DNA of 14,154 bases from Flammeovirgaceae bacterium UBA2371 (GTDB lineage Bacteria; Bacteroidota; Bacteroidia; Cytophagales; Cyclobacteriaceae): NCBI GenBank assembly GCA_002345965.1, contig DDTF01000064.1, positions 83,926-98,079 on the forward strand. The letters run 5' to 3'. The notes beneath the pieces are model-generated. The model was not told the DNA's origin. It did not search any database and saw nothing but the letters and a program-made list of their open reading frames with translations. Shown piece after piece: positions 7,509-13,356 of this stretch. Position numbers and translations under genes: made by a program. Every line of letters starts with the position of its first letter. Within the stretch, counting starts at the first letter, position 1.

Positions 7509-8012
7509 TTACGGGTAAAGGTAAGGCTCATGGTTATCAGCCATATTCCTAATGTTTTCCAAAACCCTTTTCATATAAATCCTCCAGAAGACTTTGGCGA
7601 ATAACCAATTGAAGGGATACAGTATGGCAACTTCCGAGTGCAAAGTATAGGTATACTCCACCTTGATTTTGTTCGGCTCCAACTCAGTCGTGCTCCATTC
7701 TCCCACAAATTTTGAAAACCCAAACGTCCATGATTGAAAATCGCCAACCTCAATTTTCCAATATTGATTTTCGATGCGCTCAATGACTTTATCGTTGGAA
7801 GCCCACCCCCCCTTGCGCAATAAGGATGGTGCCACAAACACCTTTTTGCCATAACCTGGCTTACCCCAGTGCTCATCTTCTGTGCAATAAATCACCTTCG
7901 GCATGGGACCAAATCCTGTGTGCACTTTTGCGATGTCACAGAGCATGGGGGTTTTAAAAGCCCTTGACAGTGAGCAATTGTACAGGGTTGTAACTTTTAC
8001 TTTTGAAATCAT
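7509..8012 (-). CDS. SRPBCC (START/Bet v1-like) family protein
   Basis: 167 residues from the ATG at 8012; an in-frame TTG at 8018 would add only two residues. No signal peptide. The fold assignment rests on the pattern of SRPBCC/polyketide cyclase-type ligand-binding proteins: an opening strand with a cysteine/serine helix (VTTLYNCSLSRAFKT), a central set of strands (KVIERIENQYWKIEVGDF, WTFGFSKFVGEWSTTELEPN, IKVEYTYTLHSE) and a long C-terminal helix (WLFAKVFWRIYMKRVLENIRNMADN) that would cover the hydrophobic cavity. Members bind lipids, polyketides or other hydrophobic ligands; the cargo is unknown. This is one of few genes of the - strand run without an export signal. It lies 182 bases from the downstream lipoprotein gene and 70 bases from the stop of the HExxH protein gene upstream, so it could be co-transcribed with the latter. 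Confidence 0.75.
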   Translation of the reverse strand: MISKVKVTTLYNCSLSRAFKTPMLCDIAKVHTGFGPMPKVIYCTEDEHWGKPGYGKKVFVAPSLLRKGGWASNDKVIERIENQYWKIEVGDFQSWTFGFSKFVGEWSTTELEPNKIKVEYTYTLHSEVAILYPFNWLFAKVFWRIYMKRVLENIRNMADNHEPYLYP

Positions 8013-8082
8013 TGGCAACCGGAAGAGCTAAAATAGACAAATTCGCACCTAACGCAACCCATTGGACGGAGTCAGCGACCTG

Positions 8083-8961
8083 TCACCAGTCGGTTTGAAC
8101 TTTTGCGACTTCCTTATGCACTTTCTTGTTCAAGAAGGGCACAAACTCCTCATCGGTCATTTTCACTTTGTTCTCCTTGAGTCCTTTCCAGAGTTTTATA
8201 AAAGCCTTTTCGCCCCCAGCATTGTAAATGTTTTTGCCTGCCACATGAAGCCGGCATTGGTACCAGCCATAGTTCTTTGGGTCCATGTTGTCATAAAGAC
8301 GTTCAAAGTCTGCCAGGGTAGTAAACGCGTACCCGGTGGTACCCGCTGCCACCACCATCTCGGGGAACACTTCCAGTGCCGGTAAATTGGAGGGTTCGTT
8401 TTCAGCGATGTAGGTGTGCAGCATAATATTGCAGAACAACTCCTGCATCCAAAGTCGTTGCATGGTCAGTCCTCCTTGTTCGTGGAATCCATGTCCCAGT
8501 TCATGAAGGGCCAATAAGTCGAAGAAGGCCACCATACTTAGTGTACCCTCCGCGGTGGTATAAGCCTTTCGGATCTGGTTGGCCAGGTCGATGGGGAGTT
8601 GGTCAAGTGGCGGGATAAAACTTTTCCAAAAGTCGTTGTCTTCTGACGCAATAATTAATCGTTCGCTGTCCGGATAATGGGGCATTCCATATACAGGAAA
8701 CGTTGCGTATTTTTTCCAGTGCTCAGGATTCAATATAAAGAGACTTACTTTTGGTGCAAAACCCACAAGTCCTTTTACGTACTCAATCGTTTTTTCACAT
8801 CGTCCCACAATTACCTTCGCCCTTTCCTCATTGCCCGGGCTGTAGTACGCCTTAATCGAAAATCCAGTCAGTTCATTGAGGTCGGCATAGGTCTGCGACT
8901 TTGCATCCAGGAAAGTGGATAAACTCAAAACGAATAGGAATAGGTACTTGTATGTGTTCAT
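8083..8961 (-). CDS. Exported HExxH (gluzincin-like) putative zinc metallopeptidase
   Basis: 292 residues from ATG 8961; a second ATG at 8970 adds MDR in front and is equally possible. The leader MNTYKYLFLFVLSLSTFLDAKSQ is a Sec signal peptide. The core is the zinc motif His153-Glu154-Leu-Gly-His157 (LLALHELGHGFHEQGG), followed by Glu174 in WMQELFCN, 20 residues after Glu154, which is the gluzincin arrangement (HExxH plus a downstream Glu ligand). The N-terminal half contains a conserved-looking tract VSLFILNPEHWKKYATFPVYGMPHY and IIASEDNDFWK. No named peptidase family is recognised; it resembles uncharacterised Bacteroidota proteins described as hypothetical. If the motif is active it is a periplasmic or secreted Zn protease; it may equally be a binding protein with a zinc-binding fold. 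Followed by the SRPBCC gene 70 bases away. Confidence 0.8.
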   Translation of the reverse strand: MNTYKYLFLFVLSLSTFLDAKSQTYADLNELTGFSIKAYYSPGNEERAKVIVGRCEKTIEYVKGLVGFAPKVSLFILNPEHWKKYATFPVYGMPHYPDSERLIIASEDNDFWKSFIPPLDQLPIDLANQIRKAYTTAEGTLSMVAFFDLLALHELGHGFHEQGGLTMQRLWMQELFCNIMLHTYIAENEPSNLPALEVFPEMVVAAGTTGYAFTTLADFERLYDNMDPKNYGWYQCRLHVAGKNIYNAGGEKAFIKLWKGLKENKVKMTDEEFVPFLNKKVHKEVAKVQTDW

Positions 8962-9104
8962 TCTGTCCATTGTTGAAGTGAGTCTGTGTTTTGCCTATAC
9001 CGTTTTGTGTTTGTGATGGCTTAGAAATAGAAGGTTTGGTAAATGAGAGGTATACCAACCTGCCTCGGCCAAACCTTACTAACTAATCATAAGAGAAAGA
9101 TAAA

Positions 9105-10355
9105 CTATTTTATTTGACGCCCGCTATTATGCCTACATATTGTTGGCATTCGTAATTCTTCAGTTCCAACAATTACATTGTTAGCAATAAATGAGTTATT
9201 CTTTTCAAGCTTGACAATTGTAAATGTTTCTTGAGCACCCTCCAGCGCTTCAATTTCAATTATTTCAATCTCAGCATGTAATGTCCTGAGAATATCACCA
9301 GGGTTCAATTGCAGAACATTATCGAAATTGTAGTCCAATTTAGTTTTTACAGGATTAAATGATCTCCAATTTTTACCGTCATAAAAGGGATGATCAGCAG
9401 TGGCGGTTAGCTCAGTACCCTCTTTGAGTTTGATTTTGATTAGCTGGTCATGGATCGGGTTAGCTAGTTCAAGAATTTGTGAAGGTTCGAATAAATTAAT
9501 CTCGTTATTATAACTTAGAACAAAGTCCCCAACTTTAAGGTCTTCAATTTTCTTATAGGAGCTATCCGACATGGTGATATTTGTTCCTTTACCCAAACAA
9601 TGAACATCTAAACCATCAAAATATATTTCAGTTATTGCAACATCATCATACTTTGTGCCTTTGTAGACATCAACGATTTCAAATCTTAACTTCCAATCTC
9701 CTTTCTTTTTTAAGTTTTCCCAATTCTCGCGATCTCCGTGACCTATTGGTGAAACACTGAAACTTTGCTCGGCCATCACATCCTTCAAATTCAAATATGC
9801 AAATGGTTTGTCGTTAACATACAGCTTTAATCTTTTTACCCTCGCATTGCTTTCCCAGGCAGTTTTACTCTTGACATATCCATTTACAATTATTATTTTA
9901 TTTATTCTCGGGTTCTCTGGCGGAAAAGTATATTCCAGATATTCTCCAATTCCCAGCCCTGCTACGCCCTCGACCCACGCTGTCTTAAAGCTTAAATCAT
10001 GAGTATTGGATGGGTTATAGTTGTTGTCACCTTGAGATTTCAGATATGAAGATGCAGTAACTTTACCAAGTCCGGCACCGCAATACCAACTGCAACCACC
10101 CCCAATTATGTCCCACATACTTTCATAGACTTCGCCATATTTTTCGAAAATTGCTTTTTCCTCCGTTGTTAGGTCTTCCCATGACCTGGCTCCAGATTGC
10201 ATGGCCTCCATGGCTTTTTCTCGAATAGCCCATTCCTTCTGAACTTCAGGTCCAAAATCAAGTGTCCGCTCCACGGTAGAATTTAACGATCTCAGTTCTT
10301 GCGAAAAAGTCAAGCCGGAAATCAGGAGAGTAAATAAATAGATGATGCTTTTCAT
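9105..10355 (-). CDS. Exported protein with NADase-type glycan-binding (discoidin-like) domain and C-terminal Hint domain
   Basis: 416 residues. Signal peptide MKSIIYLFTLLISGLTFSQ, then a helical segment to about residue 80 and the motif GGGCSWYCGAG at 85-95. Residues about 98-250 form a beta-rich discoidin-like domain (ASSYLKSQGDNNYNP, LSFKTAWVEG, GIGEYLEYTF, KLRFEIVDVYKG, AITEIYFDG), the pattern of the NADase-type glycan-binding domain family. It runs directly into a Hint (hedgehog/intein) domain: Cys253 is the first residue (CLGKGTNITM), followed by IEDLKVGDFVLSYN, the TxxH block at Thr319-x-x-His322 (TADHPFYD), and the closing strand SFIANNVIVGT (388-398). Only 18 residues follow, so no toxin or other C-terminal cargo is present. 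Hint domains catalyse N-S acyl shift and cleavage at their first Cys; the closing HN of inteins is replaced by GT. The 41-base element lies 86 bases upstream. AT-richer than neighbours by eye. Confidence 0.82.
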   Translation of the reverse strand: MKSIIYLFTLLISGLTFSQELRSLNSTVERTLDFGPEVQKEWAIREKAMEAMQSGARSWEDLTTEEKAIFEKYGEVYESMWDIIGGGCSWYCGAGLGKVTASSYLKSQGDNNYNPSNTHDLSFKTAWVEGVAGLGIGEYLEYTFPPENPRINKIIIVNGYVKSKTAWESNARVKRLKLYVNDKPFAYLNLKDVMAEQSFSVSPIGHGDRENWENLKKKGDWKLRFEIVDVYKGTKYDDVAITEIYFDGLDVHCLGKGTNITMSDSSYKKIEDLKVGDFVLSYNNEINLFEPSQILELANPIHDQLIKIKLKEGTELTATADHPFYDGKNWRSFNPVKTKLDYNFDNVLQLNPGDILRTLHAEIEIIEIEALEGAQETFTIVKLEKNNSFIANNVIVGTEELRMPTICRHNSGRQIK

Positions 10356-10441
10356 AATGTGTTTGTTATTGCCACCAACTTTAGAATATTCATTGCATGT
10401 CTTTAATTAAAACAACAATGCGGCCAAACCTTACGCCTCAA

Positions 10442-10482
10442 CTAAAATAGCTAATTCCTTGTAGTATAGGAATATCCTAAAG
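10442..10482 (-). promoter_or_regulatory. Inverted-repeat element, copy A (upstream of the Hint-domain gene)
   Basis: Same 41-base layout as copy C: CTAAAATAGCTAATTCC, a 10-base spacer (10459-10468), and GGAATATCCTAAAG. The arms are TAGCTAATTCC and GGAATATCCTA. The element ends 86 bases before the start codon at 10355. Toward the gene it is followed by AAGGTTTG (on the - strand, 10424-10432), which could be a -7-like box of the Bacteroidota type TAnnTTTG with one mismatch. Away from the gene it is joined to the GC-rich repeat. Confidence 0.6.
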
Positions 10483-10580
10483 GAAATACCTCAGAATGAT
10501 ATTAAAGGGACTGGAGAGCCCAGGGCCAACCCCCTAAGTATGTTATCTCAGAGGGTGGCCTCCGGGTGGACGGGCACCCC
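10442..10580 (-). repeat. Long interspersed intergenic repeat, copy A
   Basis: Beyond the 41-base inverted-repeat element, this copy shares with copy B two further blocks in the same order: GGAGAGCC (10513-10520) and GTGGCCTCCGGGT (from 10555), the latter continuing to CACCCC at 10580. The last block can fold into a GC-rich stem (GTGG with CAC and CC with GG around a GGGT loop). Spacing between blocks differs by only 2-3 bases between copies. It occupies the whole gap between the DinB gene stop (10594) and the Hint gene promoter. It could be a terminator plus promoter module or a MITE-like repeat; no terminal transposon repeats or target duplication were seen. Confidence 0.55.
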
Positions 10581-10593
10581 TGGGCAACAATGC

Positions 10594-11121
10594 TCATTTG
10601 AAATATCCCCAATTAGGTGTCAGTAACCCCGCTATCCTGATATACAGGTTGGCTTGGCCCCGGTGATTTGTTATGTGGTCACGAAGAAAGTAAAAAGCTT
10701 CTTTTTTGGTAGTTTTAAAATGCCCAAAAATATTTATTGAATCAGGCAATTGTTCTTCAGTTAACTTATTCATATTCTCTAATGAATTTTTTGAATACTT
10801 TTTTACGGCTTCAACTATTTCTGATTTCGACATTTTGGAGGCGTCTGGTTCGATGTACTGGCGTTCTTTGTTGCCCATAACATAAATATCAATCGCTCCA
10901 TCAGCGCCATAGGTACAATGAATAATTTGCTGTCCGAAAGTCATTGCACCATCTTGTGGTTTGAACGAATAAAGGCTATCGGGCATAGCCTCTGCCACTT
11001 CTAACGTTAATTCAAACCCCTTCTTAAATAGAGGATAAAATTCCCTGGCAAAATCAGTTTGTGCTTTAACATAGCTTACTGAAATAAAAAATATCAATAA
11101 AGAACAAATTATTCTATTCAT
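10594..11121 (-). CDS. Exported DinB-family protein
   Basis: 175 residues. The first 21 residues (MNRIICSLLIFFISVSYVKAQ) form a Sec signal peptide, then a single four-helix DinB-type domain. The three metal-ligand histidines of the DinB fold are visible: His68 in QQIIHCTYG, His149 and His153 in RDHITNHRGQANLYIR. The C-terminus LLTPNWGYFK is also typical of the family. DinB/YfiT-like proteins are metal-dependent and include thiol transferases and hydrolases; many are uncharacterised, so no reaction is claimed. Export is less usual than the cytosolic form but is common in Bacteroidota. The gene is preceded 87 bases upstream by the inverted-repeat element at 11209-11249, and its 3' side runs into the other long repeat at 10442-10580, so it is flanked by two copies of the same sequence. 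Confidence 0.85.
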   Translation of the reverse strand: MNRIICSLLIFFISVSYVKAQTDFAREFYPLFKKGFELTLEVAEAMPDSLYSFKPQDGAMTFGQQIIHCTYGADGAIDIYVMGNKERQYIEPDASKMSKSEIVEAVKKYSKNSLENMNKLTEEQLPDSINIFGHFKTTKKEAFYFLRDHITNHRGQANLYIRIAGLLTPNWGYFK

Positions 11122-11208
11122 GACATTGTATTCAGATAATGTGGCCAGCTATGAATATTACCGTTGCCTTTTCTTATTAAAGGACAAACCTTGGGTAAAA
11201 CCCCTCAT

Positions 11209-11249
11209 CTAAAATAGCTAATTCCTGATAGATTAGGAATACCCTAAAG
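11209..11249 (-). promoter_or_regulatory. Inverted-repeat element, copy B (upstream of the DinB-family gene)
   Basis: Same 41-base layout: CTAAAATAGCTAATTCC, a 10-base spacer (11226-11235), and GGAATACCCTAAAG. The arms are TAGCTAATTCC and GGAATACCCTA. The element ends 87 bases before the start codon at 11121. AAGGTTTG is present on the - strand at 11185-11192, between element and gene, as in copy A. The near-identical distance in all three copies is the strongest evidence that the element acts on these genes. Confidence 0.6.
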
Positions 11250-11353
11250 GGTAAAACCTTTGTGCTGTTGTAAAAGTGGTGGGGAGAGCCGAGGTTACCC
11301 CTTTTTATTGCTACCTCATTCTGATAGTGGCCTCCGGGTAGACGGGTCACCCC
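11209..11353 (-). repeat. Long interspersed intergenic repeat, copy B
   Basis: Second copy of the long repeat: inverted-repeat element 11209-11249, GGAGAGCC at 11283-11290, and GTGGCCTCCGGGTAGACGG (from 11327) ending CACCCC near 11353. Here the stem GTGGCC/GGGTCAC pairs well with one G-T wobble, whereas in copy A the matching bases differ (G to A in the loop, and a deleted T), which preserves much of the stem. It lies between the DinB gene start and the tandem array. Confidence 0.55.
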
Positions 11354-11392
11354 CCTACGGTGCTGGCGCAAGCGTTGGGGTTCAAACTAATT

Positions 11393-11656
11393 GGTGCTTA
11401 CTGCAAATCCGTAGGTGCTTACTTCATTTATTTCAGTGCTTACCGCAAATCCGCAGGTCACTTTGACAAACCTGCCGGTGGTAACTTCAAAAGTTTTGGT
11501 GCTTACCTCAAACCCGCAGGTCACTTTCGCAACTTCGCAGGTGCTTACCTCAAACCTATTGGTGCTTACTTTATTTTTTTCAGTGCTTACTGCAAATCCG
11601 CAGGTGCTTACTTTATTTTTTTCAGCGCTTACCGCAAATCCGCAGGTGACTTTATA
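11393..11656. repeat. 21-base tandem repeat array (12 complete units plus a partial one)
   Basis: Units start every 21 bases from 11393 to 11624 and end at 11644, with a partial unit to 11656. Units are two kinds: one begins GGTGCTTAC followed by (C/T)GCAAATCCGCA (consensus CAAATCCGCA), the other GGTGCTTAC followed by TTTATTTTTTTC. The last four units are two copies of a 42-base pair (11561-11602 and 11603-11644) that differ at only 2 positions; 11414-11455 is an older relative of the same pair. Read in one + frame the unit is a heptapeptide G-A-Y-C-K-S-A, and on the - strand C-G-F-A-V-S-T. No ORF with a credible start or neighbour uses it, so it is treated as noncoding 3' sequence of the FISUMP gene, whose stop is 15 bases away. 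Confidence 0.85.
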
Positions 11657-11670
11657 TAGTCTGCCAGCGA

Positions 11671-13212
11671 TTAGTCTTTCACACAACGGACATGGCTTCC
11701 GCTTTCTTTGCCCACACTGTACGCAAAGCAGTTGGAGGTGGAAAAGGTAACATACCTTCCAAAGGCAGTAGTGGCGTCATTCGCAGTAGCGGTCCACCAT
11801 GAGTTGTCAATTCCTAAATTCGAATACACATTTTGAAATCCGCGCGCTCCACCTGGAAGCGCTGTAAAACCTGTTTCATTGGTCGCGCCTGTATTCGGAC
11901 TTTGCCAATGGGTGGTGCCTGTTTCCTTAAGCTTACCTCCTGCAACATTATTGCCACCTAAAAATGCGACCAGCGTATTCCACTCTGCTTGTGTGGCAAC
12001 GTGCCAGCCTGCCGGAGCAATATTTCGATTGTCGTCAACGGCATACCAATTATAGATGCGTCCGTAAATGGCAGAGTAACTTGCTTCATTGTCATAATCG
12101 CAATATGCACCACTTGTGAGATTGCCCCATGCCGTACCCTCTGTAACGTTGGGTATTGGATCCCCATTTCTGTATTTGGTTACCTTAAGATCTTCCACCA
12201 TCCACACTTGCGTCCCTATAGTAACGCTGTGATAACCATTTCCTTCAATGTCCATTACATCGTAGGTAGCAAAAGCAACTGCGGCACCATAGGAGGTCCC
12301 AAACGCATTTACTGCGTACGCCCTTACATAATAAGTTGTGTTGGGGCTTAAATTCGCCATTGTGCTCAGGTAATTATCTGTTCCGGTTCCATCTTCTGTT
12401 TTATTGTCATTTACGGTAGGCAATGGACTCGTGCTCCAGCAAATGCCTTTTGATGTAATGGGTGAGCCACCATCGTTCACGATGTTGCCACCACTTGTTC
12501 CTGCCGTTAATGTGATGGCCGTAACTGGTTTAGTGGTTACCGTTGGTTTCGCCAAAGTTGTAAATAGCACATCTTCTCCATAAGAAGTGCCCACCGAATT
12601 GGTTGCATAGGCGCGCACATGATACATTGTATTTTCAGTTAAACCAGAAAGCACACTTGAAAACTGTGCCAGGCCATCGCCATCGCTTGTCTTGGTATCC
12701 GCAATGGTTGGGTTAATGGCCGCACTCCAACATATGCCCTTCGCAGTTATTGCTGCGCCTCCATCTGAGGCAATAGTACCACCCCCAATTGCCGATGATG
12801 ATGTTATGTCCGAAACAGGCTTTGTCGATACAATTGGTTTTCCCAGCGTTGTAAATGAAACTTCAGCACCATAAGCGGTACCAGCCGAATTGATAGCGTA
12901 TGCGCGCACACGATAAGTTGTTCCGTCAGTCAGATCGATAAGGTTGCTTGAAAATTGCCCCTTCCCTTCGCCTTCATTGGTTTTAGCGTCAGCGGTGGTT
13001 GGACTACCCGTTGAACTCCAGCAAACTCCTTTGGCAGTGATAGCCCCTCCTCCATCAGAAATAATCGAACCACCACTGGTAGCGCTGGTTCCTGTTATGG
13101 CACTTACATTCGCTGTACTCAACTGCGGTGCCAATAGGGTTTCTTCTTTCAGGCAGCCCGTGAAAAGTGTGGTTAGAATAACTAACAAGTAAGCATTAAT
13201 AATTCTATTCAT
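11671..13212 (-). CDS. FISUMP-domain lipoprotein with three fibronectin-III-like repeats
   Basis: 513 residues. MNRIINAYLLVILTTLFTGC is a lipoprotein leader with lipobox FTGC and Cys20. Three tandem repeats of about 95 residues follow at 30-123, 125-219 and 221-316, each with the pattern 'SGG.I..DGG..IT.KG.CWS...PT', then 'LT..T.Y.VRAYA.NS.GT.YG' and FTT/FAT, an extracellular Bacteroidota beta-sandwich module. Residues about 326-512 are a Fibrobacter succinogenes major paralogous (FISUMP) domain: IGTQVWMVEDLKVTKYRNGD, YGRIYNWYAV, PAGWHVATQAEWNTL, LPGGARGF and a terminal VRCVKD. Such proteins are surface-exposed, probably adhesive or ligand-binding; no enzymatic residues are seen. The stop codon is 15 bases from the 21-base tandem array, which therefore lies in the 3' untranslated region. 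The adjacent ABC exporter gene is 144 bases away, upstream. Confidence 0.92.
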   Translation of the reverse strand: MNRIINAYLLVILTTLFTGCLKEETLLAPQLSTANVSAITGTSATSGGSIISDGGGAITAKGVCWSSTGSPTTADAKTNEGEGKGQFSSNLIDLTDGTTYRVRAYAINSAGTAYGAEVSFTTLGKPIVSTKPVSDITSSSAIGGGTIASDGGAAITAKGICWSAAINPTIADTKTSDGDGLAQFSSVLSGLTENTMYHVRAYATNSVGTSYGEDVLFTTLAKPTVTTKPVTAITLTAGTSGGNIVNDGGSPITSKGICWSTSPLPTVNDNKTEDGTGTDNYLSTMANLSPNTTYYVRAYAVNAFGTSYGAAVAFATYDVMDIEGNGYHSVTIGTQVWMVEDLKVTKYRNGDPIPNVTEGTAWGNLTSGAYCDYDNEASYSAIYGRIYNWYAVDDNRNIAPAGWHVATQAEWNTLVAFLGGNNVAGGKLKETGTTHWQSPNTGATNETGFTALPGGARGFQNVYSNLGIDNSWWTATANDATTAFGRYVTFSTSNCFAYSVGKESGSHVRCVKD

Positions 13213-13356
13213 GGGTATTAACTAATACTACTGGCCAGCGGATGACTTGTGGTACCAGCTTTCACCGCCTGTATCAAATATAATAAAGAAACGAATCTGC
13301 CTTACTATCCCACCAACCAGATTTGTTGCCTATTCATCCAGCATCGGCTCCATGTA

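Noticed and set aside
8028..8044. Fourth copy of the inverted-repeat element (CTAAAATAGACAAATTC) upstream of the SRPBCC gene
   Set aside because: Only the first arm is similar, the second arm is absent 10 bases on, and the distance to the start codon is 15 rather than 86-87 bases.
9105..10355. Polymorphic toxin of the Hint-toxin type
   Set aside because: Only 18 residues follow the Hint domain, no toxin domain is present, and no immunity-like gene is adjacent.
10555..10580. Rho-independent terminator of the DinB gene
   Set aside because: A GC-rich stem is possible but no T-run follows it on the - strand, and the same block recurs in the other copy of the repeat next to a different gene.
11393..11656. 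CRISPR array
   Set aside because: Units are contiguous 21-mers with related sequence and no unique spacers between identical repeats; no cas genes nearby.
11360..11686. Open frames on both strands over the tandem array (heptapeptide repeats such as GAYCKSA and CGFAVST)
   Set aside because: A 21-base unit keeps frames open in most frames by arithmetic; several frames are open at once, one overlaps the FISUMP gene end, none has a good start, so coding is not supported.
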